Assembly: GCA_009914575.1 (NCBI GenBank)
Contig: WNEB01000087.1
Coordinates: 1-6,489 of the forward strand
DNA length: 6,489 bases
Direction of reading: 5' to 3'
DNA from: Burkholderia gladioli
Lineage (GTDB): Bacteria; Pseudomonadota; Gammaproteobacteria; Burkholderiales; Burkholderiaceae
Within the stretch, counting starts at the first letter, position 1; each line of letters starts with the position of its first letter. This document shows positions 1 to 5,396 of this stretch, piece after piece. Below the pieces are notes generated by a model that did not search any database, had not been told where the DNA came from, and worked only from the letters and a program-made list of their open reading frames with translations. Position numbers and translations under genes: made by a program.

Positions 1-75
1 GAGGTCTCCGTTCGCGTCGGCGTCATCAACCGTATGGCGGACCTCGCTCGTCCGCAATCCGTTCGTATCGCCTGA
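1..75 (+). CDS. C-terminal end of an unidentified protein (5' end outside window)
   Basis: An open frame runs from base 1 to a TGA at 73-75 and gives 24 residues ending ARPQSVRIA. Codon use is GC-rich in the third position, as in the neighbouring genes, which supports real coding sequence. The fragment is too short to assign to a family and I do not recognise it. It lies 213 bp upstream of the CbiM-like gene in the same direction. I see no clear terminator in the gap. Confidence 0.55.
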   Translation, partial: EVSVRVGVINRMADLARPQSVRIA

Positions 76-288
76 AATTATGCCCGTCGATGCTATTGCA
101 TCCTCACACTCGATTTATGCAACAACGCCCCTCGCAGCAAGTATCCGATGGACACCGGCGACGAACCGCTCGCCTCCATGCCGATGGCGGCAGAACCGGC
201 GCCAACGACGCTGAAACGCAACACCTGACAGCGGAGCGGGCGTCGATTCGGTTCCCATTTTTTAGCGTCAACGAGTAATATTAAAACC

Positions 289-963
289 ATGGGTTTCCTG
301 TACACGCCGCTTCCGCTCTGGATTGCTGCCGGTAGCTGGATCGCTGCCGGGGTGCTGCTCGCGCTCGCGTTATGGAAACGACCGTTCAATCGCCTGAAGG
401 ATCCAACGCTGCAACATGTCTGGTGCGCGTTGATCGCCACCATCACGGTGTTGTGGGCATCAAATGCGTGGCTCGACGACGGTTTGGTCATGCATCTGCT
501 TGGCGCAACGTTGATTGCCACCCTGTTCGACTGGACGCTCGCGCTGGTCGCGATGGGGGCCGTCACCGGCATCGCCGCCGTTGTCTTCGATGCAAGCTGG
601 CAAGGCATCGGCCTCACCTACCTCGTCTACGGCGCACTTCCGGTTGCCGTGTCCACGCTGATGCAGCGCGCCGCAGCCGCATGGTTGCCGCACAATCTGC
701 TCACCTTCATCGTCAGCCAGGGCTTCGTTGCGCCGGCCATCACGATCGCAGCCGTGGCTGCCGCTGCGGTCGGCGTGCAGATCGGGCTGGCCGACGGTTC
801 GACGCTGGTCGTGCCGGCGGGTTACGGCCTGAACACCCTGCTGCTCGCACTCGGCGAAGCGTGGTTCACTGGCATGGCCACGGCGCTGATCGCGATTTAC
901 AAGCCCGAATGGGTCACGACATTCGATGTGCGCCGCTACCGCCTCGGCGGGCCGCGAGCGTAA
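289..963 (+). CDS. CbiM-like integral membrane protein (energy-coupling factor transporter permease family)
   Basis: A 224-residue, very hydrophobic protein with about six membrane segments, near residues 9-28, 44-61, 65-86, 88-101, 108-123 and 137-165, plus a further hydrophobic stretch at 180-203. The MHLLGATL block (68-75), the PHNLL block (134-138) and the GEAWFTGMATALIAIYKPEW block (189-208) match the general pattern of CbiM/NikM-type S-components, which bind Co2+ or Ni2+ in the inner membrane. The classical N-terminal metal-binding MHI sequence is absent: the protein starts MGFLYTPLPLW. Substrate is therefore uncertain, and no CbiN/Q/O partner genes are visible. The ATG at 289 is chosen because the hydrophobic N-terminus starts there. 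No good Shine-Dalgarno precedes it; an AT-rich TAATAT at 276-281 lies so close that a leaderless or very short-leader transcript is conceivable. Confidence 0.75.
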   Translation: MGFLYTPLPLWIAAGSWIAAGVLLALALWKRPFNRLKDPTLQHVWCALIATITVLWASNAWLDDGLVMHLLGATLIATLFDWTLALVAMGAVTGIAAVVFDASWQGIGLTYLVYGALPVAVSTLMQRAAAAWLPHNLLTFIVSQGFVAPAITIAAVAAAAVGVQIGLADGSTLVVPAGYGLNTLLLALGEAWFTGMATALIAIYKPEWVTTFDVRRYRLGGPRA

Positions 964-971
964 TCGCTCGC
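954..971 (+). terminator. hairpin straddling the stop codon of the CbiM-like gene
   Basis: GCGAGCG (954-960) pairs perfectly with CGCTCGC (965-971) around a TAAT loop that contains the stop codon. No T-tract follows, so it may be a 3'-end stabilising hairpin or a weak terminator rather than a standard intrinsic terminator. Confidence 0.3.
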
Positions 972-1120
972 ATTGCGCCATCGCATTTCCGCGCCGTGCA
1001 TGTCGCATTCGTCACCGAATGTATCGCGGCATGTAAAAAAATTGCGCTAAGATTGAACTCTTGCCACTCGCCGTGCATCTTACGTGCCCGGTGTCATTAC
1101 TCCGCACTCTCAAATTCCTG

Positions 1121-1741
1121 ATGGACAGCTTCCCCGCCCAGCGTCTTTTTGGCGTGTTCGGCAAGCTGGCAGCCTGTGTCGCAGGCCTGTCGCTTGCGCT
1201 TTCCGCCCCGGCCTTTGCCGATCTGCTCGATCAACGCACCGAGTTGATCAACAAGTACATCACCGAGATGCACGCCGATCCGCTCGTCGCCGATTGCGCC
1301 GCGCACGGCAATTTCATCGCGAGCACCTCGTCGGCATTCGATCACGTCGAATTTCCGCCCAGCGCCTTCGACAGCAATAACGCCACCGTCACGCCGTGGA
1401 ACGATTCGTTCGACGAGGGCAAGCAACGCGTTAAGGTCGACAATATCGTGACCGTTCAAGGGCTCGGCATTCCGCAGAACGGCGGCGATCCCTCCGCGCT
1501 GAAATTCCGCTGCGGCTACGTCGGCAGCCAGATGCTCGCGTTCGGCTGGAACGATCCGGTTCCACCCGCCCGGCCCCGCGTCGAGCGCACGGCTTCGTCG
1601 AAGCAGCGCCTCCACGGCCGCCACGTCAAGTCCAAAACGAAAGCGAAGGCAAGCAGCAAATCCGCGCGCAAGGCCAGCTCGGTCAAGAAGTCGACGTCGT
1701 CGAAGAAGGTCGTGAAGAAGAAGTCCACGACAAAGAAGTAA
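1121..1741 (+). CDS. secreted/periplasmic conserved protein with Lys/Ser-rich tail
   Basis: The protein has 206 residues. Residues 1-33 form a Sec signal peptide with a hydrophobic core (about 15-29) and a probable signal peptidase I site after APAFA (33). The mature domain (34-150) is compact, with two cysteines, C59 and C131, that could form a periplasmic disulfide. It has distinctive blocks DPLVADCAAHGNF (53-65) and DNIVTVQGLGIPQNGGDP (107-124). Residues 155-206 are almost entirely Lys, Ser, Ala, Arg and Thr and resemble a histone-H1-like tail that could bind nucleic acid or an anionic surface. The domain resembles proteins that I recall being labelled BspC-domain in Burkholderiaceae; that label is from memory and function is unknown. 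The ATG at 1121 is preferred because it puts the signal peptide at the N-terminus; a TTG at 1061 would add 20 residues. A TAAGAT at 1048-1053 is a possible -10 box without a convincing -35. Confidence 0.8.
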   Translation: MDSFPAQRLFGVFGKLAACVAGLSLALSAPAFADLLDQRTELINKYITEMHADPLVADCAAHGNFIASTSSAFDHVEFPPSAFDSNNATVTPWNDSFDEGKQRVKVDNIVTVQGLGIPQNGGDPSALKFRCGYVGSQMLAFGWNDPVPPARPRVERTASSKQRLHGRHVKSKTKAKASSKSARKASSVKKSTSSKKVVKKKSTTKK

Positions 1742-1779
1742 TCGAGCGCACGCCGCCCCGCGAACATCGCGCAGCAAAC

Positions 1780-1795
1780 AAAAAGGCCGGAATGT
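1780..1795 (+). other. probable left half of a disrupted intrinsic terminator
   Basis: Thirty-nine bases after the stop of the secreted-protein gene, AAAAAGGCCGGAAT looks like the ascending arm of a typical A-tract/GC-stem terminator. The expected descending arm (CCGGCC followed by Ts) is absent; the repeat element begins instead. This is an inference from the usual form of such terminators in Burkholderiaceae. Confidence 0.3.
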
Positions 1796-1803
1796 TTTTG
1801 CCT

Positions 1804-1824
1804 CTCTTGAATTTAGAGTGGGTG
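1804..1824 (+). repeat. left terminal inverted repeat, copy 1
   Basis: Begins CTCTTGAATTT and ends GAGTGGGTG. It is the imperfect reverse complement of 2039-2059 and identical to 3290-3310 except for one base (A versus C before GAGTGGGTG). Confidence 0.8.
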
Positions 1825-2038
1825 GATTTTTCCGGGTCAAGGGCGGGCGAAGCCCGGCGCAGCGAACCCTTGATGCGGAGAAATCTACGAGCACGCTTGA
1901 GGGCTCGGGCCAGGCAAAGCCTTGCGCCGCCTGGCCCCCGAGCCCGTCCGGCGGCGAGGACTTCCCCGCCTTGGGCGGGGCTAGGGGTGGGAAGATACCG
2001 TTTTGCGACGTAGGTTTTCGTACCCCGGCGGCCCTTTT

Positions 2039-2059
2039 CACCCACTCAAATTTCAAGAG
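2039..2059 (-). repeat. right terminal inverted repeat, copy 1
   Basis: Reverse complement reads CTCTTGAAATTTGAGTGGG followed by TG. It supplies the codons and the TGA that end the truncated petA frame. Confidence 0.8.
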
Positions 2060-2312
2060 GGCCCATCGCATCGGTGCGGTTCAGGATCCAGACGGGCTTG
2101 CCGCGCCACGCCACGGTGACGAGATCGCCCGGTTTCAGGCTGGCGATGTCAACCTCGACCGGCGCACCGGCGGCCTTGGCCTTGGTGGACGGCGCAAGCG
2201 AAGCCGCGAATGGGATGACCGTGGCGACACCCCCGACTCCGCTCGCCACGGAGGTCGCAATCAGCCAGGTACGGCGGCCGCTGTCGACGCGTTTCTCTTC
2301 TTTGTCTCGCAT
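2046..2312 (-). pseudogene. petA: petA, ubiquinol-cytochrome c reductase Rieske subunit, 3'-truncated
   Basis: Read from the ATG at 2312, the frame gives 83 residues typical of beta-proteobacterial PetA, then five foreign residues (GPLEI) and a TGA at 2048-2046 inside the repeat's terminal inverted repeat. Native parts are the charged N-terminus MRDKEEKRVD, a twin-arginine-type motif SGRRTWL (11-17), the single transmembrane anchor (about 17-40), and the start of the periplasmic domain ending ...PVWILNRTDAM. A full PetA is about 200 residues; the whole [2Fe-2S] domain with its CTHLGC and CPCHGS ligand boxes is missing. The product could not carry electrons from ubiquinol to cytochrome c1. An upstream in-frame ATG at 2396 exists, but the family start fits 2312. 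nif3 lies upstream on the same strand, as in related genomes; petB and petC are not in the window. Either the bc1 operon is broken here or this is a partial duplicate. Confidence 0.85.
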
Positions 2313-2511
2313 CTCACGCCCCACTTCTGAGTTGGAGTCACCGTCACGACTTCGCATATCGCCGATAGTGTGCGCGTCCGGCGTCGGGATTTTCAAGGCC
2401 TGAAACCCGAAATAACGCAGAAGTCATTGATCGACAAGGGTTTTCACCCATCGCCGAGCGAGGTTTTCCAATCAGTTGTTAAGCGGATGCTTCATAACGC
2501 GGCAACGATGC

Positions 2512-2531
2512 GCCGCCGCAAATCCGGCGGC
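2512..2531 (-). terminator. GC-rich hairpin directly after nif3
   Basis: GCCGCCG (2512-2518) pairs with CGGCGGC (2525-2531) around a 6-base loop, immediately downstream of the nif3 stop on the minus strand. No T-tract follows, so termination is likely weak or factor-assisted. It may instead protect the 3' end. Confidence 0.35.
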
Positions 2532-2532
2532 C

Positions 2533-3279
2533 TCAGACGGGGTTCGGCACGTCGATGAACGTGTGCTCGAGGCCGAAGTGCTCCGACAGATGGCGGCCGA
2601 GCGCCTGGATGCCGTAGCGCTCGGTGGCATGATGCCCCGCCGCAACGAAGGCCACGCCGCTCTCGACCGCCGCGTGCGTGACGAATTCGGACGCCTCGCC
2701 GGTCAGGAACACGTCGGCGCCGGCGTCGATGGCCGCGTCGAAATAGCTTTGCGCGCCGCCGGTGCACCAGGCCACCCGGCGCAGCCGTTGATCCATGTCG
2801 CCGAGCACGAGCGGCGCGCGGCCGAGCGTCTGCTCGACTTTCGCCGCGAAGTGTTCTAGCGAGACGTCCATCGGCAGCGTGGCCAGCCAGCCGAGATCGT
2901 GATCGCCGAAGCGCGTATCGGCGATCAGGCCGAGGCGTTCGCCGAGCTGCGCGTTGTTGCCGAATTCGGGATGCGCGTCGAGCGGCAGGTGGAAAGCGAA
3001 CAGGTTCAGGTCGTTGGCGAGCAGCAGCTTCAGGCGCTGGTACTTGCGGCCCGTGACCTGCGGCGCTTCGTTGCGCCAGAAATAGCCGTGATGCACGAGC
3101 ACGGCATCGGCGCCCCATTCGAGCGCGCGTTCGAGCAGGGCCGCCGAGGCGGTCACGCCGGTCGCGATCCGTTCGATGCGGCGGCGCCCTTCGACCTGCA
3201 GGCCGTTCGGGCAGTAGTCCTTGAACCGCGTAATGTCCAGCGTATTGTTCAAGTACAATTCGAGTTCGATCCGGTCCAT
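2533..3279 (-). CDS. Nif3-like dinuclear metal center protein (YbgI family)
   Basis: The 248-residue product starts [12 protein letters not shown] and ends FIDVPNPV. This is the full expected length for beta-proteobacterial members, so the gene appears intact. All metal-ligand motifs of the family are visible: HH at 63-64 in [10 protein letters not shown]101 in HLPLDAH (97-103), and the H/E pair in GHHATERYG (215-223). These match the ligand spacing I know from E. coli YbgI, a cytoplasmic toroidal hexamer with a dinuclear metal site; its biochemical role is still unsettled. The ATG at 3279 is chosen because the family N-terminus starts exactly there; a reading frame continues upstream through the repeat (TTG at 3543), which would add 88 low-complexity residues. 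The upstream region has been replaced by repeat copy 2, so the native promoter and ribosome binding site are gone. petA' follows 220 bp downstream on the same strand. Confidence 0.92.
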   Translation of the reverse strand: MDRIELELYLNNTLDITRFKDYCPNGLQVEGRRRIERIATGVTASAALLERALEWGADAVLVHHGYFWRNEAPQVTGRKYQRLKLLLANDLNLFAFHLPLDAHPEFGNNAQLGERLGLIADTRFGDHDLGWLATLPMDVSLEHFAAKVEQTLGRAPLVLGDMDQRLRRVAWCTGGAQSYFDAAIDAGADVFLTGEASEFVTHAAVESGVAFVAAGHHATERYGIQALGRHLSEHFGLEHTFIDVPNPV

Positions 3280-3286
3280 ATATTTG

Positions 3287-3292
3287 CCTCTC
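3287..3292 (-). promoter_or_regulatory. ribosome binding site for nif3 supplied by the repeat end
   Basis: On the minus strand GAGAGG, preceded by AA, lies seven bases before the nif3 ATG. It falls within the outer end of repeat copy 2 (TIR plus CCT edge), so nif3 is probably translated from a signal contributed by the mobile element. Confidence 0.5.
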
Positions 3293-3310
3293 TTGAATTT
3301 CGAGTGGGTG
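3290..3310 (+). repeat. left terminal inverted repeat, copy 2
   Basis: Begins CTCTTGAATTTCGAG. It is the imperfect reverse complement of 3526-3546 and matches copy 1 with one substitution. Confidence 0.8.
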
Positions 3311-3525
3311 GATTTTTCCGGGTCAAGGGCGGGCGAAGCCCGGCGCAGCGAACCCTTGATGCGGAGAAATCTACGAGCACGCTTGAGGGCTCGCGCCAGG
3401 CAAAGCCTTGCGCCGCCTGGCCCCCGAGCCCGTCCGGCGGCGAGGACTTCCCCGCCTTGGGGCGGGGCTAGGGGTGGGAAGATACCGTTTTGCGACGGAG
3501 GTTTTCGTACCCCGGCGGCCCTTTT

Positions 3526-3546
3526 CACCCACTCAAATTTCAAGAG
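3526..3546 (-). repeat. right terminal inverted repeat, copy 2
   Basis: Identical to 2039-2059 of copy 1. Read on the plus strand, its AAGAGAG end could act as a weak ribosome binding site for a CTG at 3554 in the sixA frame. Confidence 0.8.
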
Positions 3547-3547
3547 A

Positions 3548-4006
3548 GCCCATCTGATTCTATGGCGTCACGCCGAAGCCGAGGATTACGCCGCCAGCGA
3601 TCTCGCCCGCCAACTGACCGTGCGTGGGCGCCGCGATGCGAATGCCGTCGCGAAATGGCTGAGACCGCGTCTCGAAAGCAGCGCGGTGATCCTGTCGAGC
3701 CCGGCGGCGCGCACCGTGCAGACGATCGAGACGCTGACGGACCAATACCGTACCGTGCGAGAACTCGCGCCGGGCGGCAGCGTGGCCGACGTGCTGACGG
3801 CGATCGGCTGGCCGGAGGGCATCGCGCCCACGGTGGTGGTGGTCGGCTATCAGCCGACGCTCGGCGCGGTGGCGGCGCAGCTGATGTCGGGCGTCGACGA
3901 CAGCTGGTCGCTGAAAAAAGGCGGCCTGATCTGGCTGCAAAGCCGCTCGCGCAACAGCGTCGGGCAGGCCGTCCTGAAGGCCGCAATTTCGCCGGAATTG
4001 GCCTGA
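3548..4006 (+). pseudogene. sixA: SixA-type phosphohistidine phosphatase, start codon lost and active-site His replaced
   Basis: The frame reads [11 protein letters not shown]... to ...AISPELA, about 152 residues, the usual SixA length. SixA is a cytoplasmic histidine phosphatase that dephosphorylates phosphohistidine, in E. coli on ArcB and the PTS-Ntr system. The RH motif is present; if position 1 is the GCC at 3548-3550, its histidine is residue 8, as in E. coli SixA. The native ATG therefore appears to have been exactly where GCC, the last triplet of the repeat, now stands. The frame is open upstream through the repeat (ATG at 3359, further ATG at 3221), so an N-terminally extended fusion is possible, or weak initiation at CTG 3554. 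The second histidine expected in the VGHQPTLG motif is Tyr (TAT, 3848-3850; residue 101). Loss of both the start and this residue suggests a decayed gene. An automatic annotator may call 3221-4006 or 3359-4006 as one CDS. Confidence 0.75.
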
Positions 4007-4167
4007 ATCAGGTCCGGTTTGGCGTCCAGATACCTTTCTTCCGACTTTCTGCTAAAGTCAGTTCGACGACATGTCACCGAATTGACACCGATTCGCCATC
4101 CAAGCGTCACGGTCGGTTACTACATTGGCGACCATGTCGTTCCATTCCTTACGACCAGGAAAGCCTG

Positions 4168-4986
4168 ATGCGAGATCTGTCGACGCCCACGCTCCCATTT
4201 GCTTCGCTGCCGCTTGATCAGTCGCGCCGTCGTTTGCCGCGCGCGGTCGAAACGGTCACGTCTGAATTCCGCCTGCGCGCCGCCTGGGCGCGCACCGAAG
4301 ACGAACTGCGCGAAGCCCAGCGCCTGCGTTACCACGTGTTCGCCGAAGAGATGGGTGCCTCGCTTAGCGGCCCCGCTGGCCTCGACGTCGATCCTTTCGA
4401 CGCTTACTGCGATCACCTGCTGGTCCGCGACCTCGACACGCTCAAGGTCGTCGGCACCTACCGCGTTCTCCCGCCCCACCAGGCCGCCCGTATCGGCCGC
4501 CTGTACGCGGAAGGCGAGTTCGACCTGTCCCGTCTCGCGCATCTGCGCTCGAAAATGGTCGAAGTCGGTCGCTCGTGCGTGCATCGCGACTACCGCAGCG
4601 GTGCCGTGATCATGGCGCTTTGGGGCGGTCTCGGCACCTACATGATGCAAAACGGCTACGAAACCATGCTCGGCTGCGCGAGCGTGTCGATGGCCGACGG
4701 CGGCCACTACGCGGCGAACCTGTACGAGTCGCTGAGCGGCTCGCTCACGGCGCCCGAATACCACGCCTTCGCGCACACGGCGCTGCCGGTGGACGAACTG
4801 AAGACGGGCGCGAAGGTGCTGCCGCCGCCGCTGATCAAGGGTTATCTGCGTCTCGGCGCGAAGATCTGCGGCGCACCGGCCTGGGATCCCGATTTCAACT
4901 GCGCCGATTTCCTGACGCTGTTCCGCCTCTCGGACATCAACGCCCGCTACTCCCGCCATTTCCTGGCCGAGCCGATCGCACGCTGA
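4168..4986 (+). CDS. olsB: GNAT-family L-ornithine N-alpha-acyltransferase (OlsB-type)
   Basis: A 272-residue soluble protein of the OlsB family. OlsB transfers a 3-hydroxyacyl chain from acyl-carrier protein to the alpha-amino group of ornithine, giving lyso-ornithine lipid, the first step in making this phosphorus-free membrane lipid. Family landmarks are AQRLRYHVFAEEMGA (50-64), the CDHLLVRD strand (81-88), VGTYRVL (95-101), the core motif MVEVGRSCVHRDYRSG (130-145), and the C-terminal LIKGYLRLGAKICGAPAWD (222-240). The fold relates to acyl-homoserine-lactone synthases. The ATG at 4168 has a good Shine-Dalgarno, AGGA, seven bases before it; the frame stays open upstream but without family sequence. 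It lies 161 bp after sixA, and a strong terminator follows, so it is the last gene of its transcript. A TAAAGT at 4053-4058 and a TTGACA at 4082-4087 are promoter-like hexamers without good partners. The OlsA partner is not in the window. The gene looks intact. Confidence 0.85.
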   Translation: MRDLSTPTLPFASLPLDQSRRRLPRAVETVTSEFRLRAAWARTEDELREAQRLRYHVFAEEMGASLSGPAGLDVDPFDAYCDHLLVRDLDTLKVVGTYRVLPPHQAARIGRLYAEGEFDLSRLAHLRSKMVEVGRSCVHRDYRSGAVIMALWGGLGTYMMQNGYETMLGCASVSMADGGHYAANLYESLSGSLTAPEYHAFAHTALPVDELKTGAKVLPPPLIKGYLRLGAKICGAPAWDPDFNCADFLTLFRLSDINARYSRHFLAEPIAR

Positions 4987-5023
4987 TCTCCCGGCCCGCG
5001 CACGCCGCAAGGCCGCCCCATCG

Positions 5024-5059
5024 AAACGGCACGACGACACGATCGTCGTGCCGTTTTTT
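5024..5059 (+). terminator. strong intrinsic terminator after olsB
   Basis: AAACGGCACGACGA (5024-5037) pairs perfectly with TCGTCGTGCCGTTT (5043-5056) around a 5-base loop, and a run of six Ts spans 5054-5059. It sits 37 bp after the olsB stop. The A/T symmetry means it could also act on minus-strand transcripts coming from the right. Confidence 0.93.
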
Positions 5060-5180
5060 ATCGTCCGCGCCGCGCAGGATCGCGCCATCCGGCAATCGGT
5101 CGGCTGAAGCCGGGAGGCTCCGGTTTCCGCTAGACTGCTGCGTCGCGTGCGCCGCGCGGCTTCCCGAATTCGAGGTGAGG

Positions 5181-5333
5181 ATGTTTCGTTTTGTTATCGC
5201 CGCGCTCGTCGCGGTCATGTTGAGCGCCTGCGTGGATCAATCGGCGTCGAGCGCAGGCTCGCGCCATCACGGCAAGCCGCCGGAAGATCCGGTCGACTAT
5301 CACGGCGTGCCGACCGACATGACGCCGCCGTAG
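5181..5333 (+). CDS. small lipoprotein, possibly cut short by a premature TAG
   Basis: A 50-residue product with a lipoprotein signal peptide: MFRF, hydrophobic stretch 5-15, then the lipobox LSAC with the lipidated cysteine at 17. The mature part is short, polar and proline-rich (HGKPPEDPVDYHGVPTDMTPP) with no known domain. A Shine-Dalgarno GAGG stands five bases before the ATG. The stop is TAG at 5331-5333, but the same frame continues with 17 further codons (ATG CTC GAT ... TCG CAG) to TAA at 5385-5387. These codons are rich in Ala, Pro and Ser and have G/C-biased third positions, like a natural lipoprotein tail. The original product was therefore probably about 68 residues, and the TAG may be a point mutation from a Gln, Glu or Lys codon. 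The truncated form would still be secreted and lipidated. Convergent with the decayed MATE gene. Confidence 0.7.
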   Translation: MFRFVIAALVAVMLSACVDQSASSAGSRHHGKPPEDPVDYHGVPTDMTPP

Positions 5334-5396
5334 ATGCTCGATGCACCGGCGTCGTCGGCTGCACCGGCGGCCGCCGCTTCGCAGTAATCGCGCCGT

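Larger units (their letters stand above)
1797..2067. mobile_element. MITE-like nonautonomous element, copy 1
   Basis: This 271-bp block recurs at 3283-3554 with four substitutions and one single-base indel. Near its ends are imperfect inverted repeats of about 21 bp, starting CTCTTGAA on the left (1804-1824) and, on the reverse strand, CTCTTGAAATTTGAGTGGG on the right (2059-2039). Inside are three hairpins: TCAAGGG/CCCTTGA (1837-1843/1867-1873), a long stem of 15 bp with a 2-base bulge (1901-1915/1929-1945), and CCCCGCC-TTG-GGCGGGG (1964-1980). No transposase is encoded. Size, inverted ends, internal structure and multiple copies fit a MITE mobilised in trans. Reading frames cross it on both strands, but they have no recognisable protein domain and I treat them as incidental. 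The left flank is intergenic and the right flank lies inside petA, so the flanks do not rejoin into one locus. Confidence 0.8.
3283..3554. mobile_element. MITE-like nonautonomous element, copy 2
   Basis: This 272-bp copy lies in the same orientation as copy 1 and 1.2 kb to its right. Terminal inverted repeats lie at 3290-3310 and 3526-3546. The internal hairpins are at 3323-3329/3353-3359, 3387-3431 and 3450-3467. Differences from copy 1 are one base next to the left TIR core, one in the long stem (C here, G in copy 1, where it pairs), one extra G in the third hairpin, T to G near the right end, and one base just outside the right TIR. The left edge abuts the nif3 start region and the right edge replaces the sixA start codon. 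Flanks show no target-site duplication. Two copies flanking petA'-nif3 resemble a composite element, but nothing shows that the unit has moved as one. Confidence 0.8.

Noticed and set aside
148..228. Short frame MDTGDEPLASMPMAAEPAPT... ending in TGA, in the same frame as the CbiM-like gene
   Set aside because: Only 26 residues and no Shine-Dalgarno. The shared frame with the next gene may be chance; not supported enough to call.
90..278. 62-residue plus-strand frame upstream of the CbiM-like gene
   Set aside because: Low-complexity Arg/His-rich sequence with no ribosome site and no recognisable family; probably chance.
76..288. Possible cobalamin riboswitch before a CbiM-like gene
   Set aside because: No B12-box or other conserved riboswitch core is visible.
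1097..2071. Long minus-strand frame opposite the secreted-protein gene
   Set aside because: It is the high-GC shadow of the plus-strand gene, whose signal peptide and conserved blocks are clear.
1818..2330. 170-residue plus-strand frame through copy 1 into the petA region
   Set aside because: It lies antisense to recognisable petA and has no family features; a shadow of the repeat and petA.
1797..3554. CRISPR or tandem repeat interpretation of the repeated blocks
   Set aside because: Only two long copies separated by 1.2 kb of genes, with inverted ends; this fits a mobile element, not an array.
4053..4110. Sigma-70 promoter for olsB (TAAAGT at 4053, TTGACA at 4082)
   Set aside because: The hexamers are in the wrong order and neither has a partner at 16-18 bp spacing, so no promoter is called.
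4120..5088. 322-residue minus-strand frame opposite olsB
   Set aside because: Antisense shadow of olsB; Arg/Ala/Val-rich without any domain.
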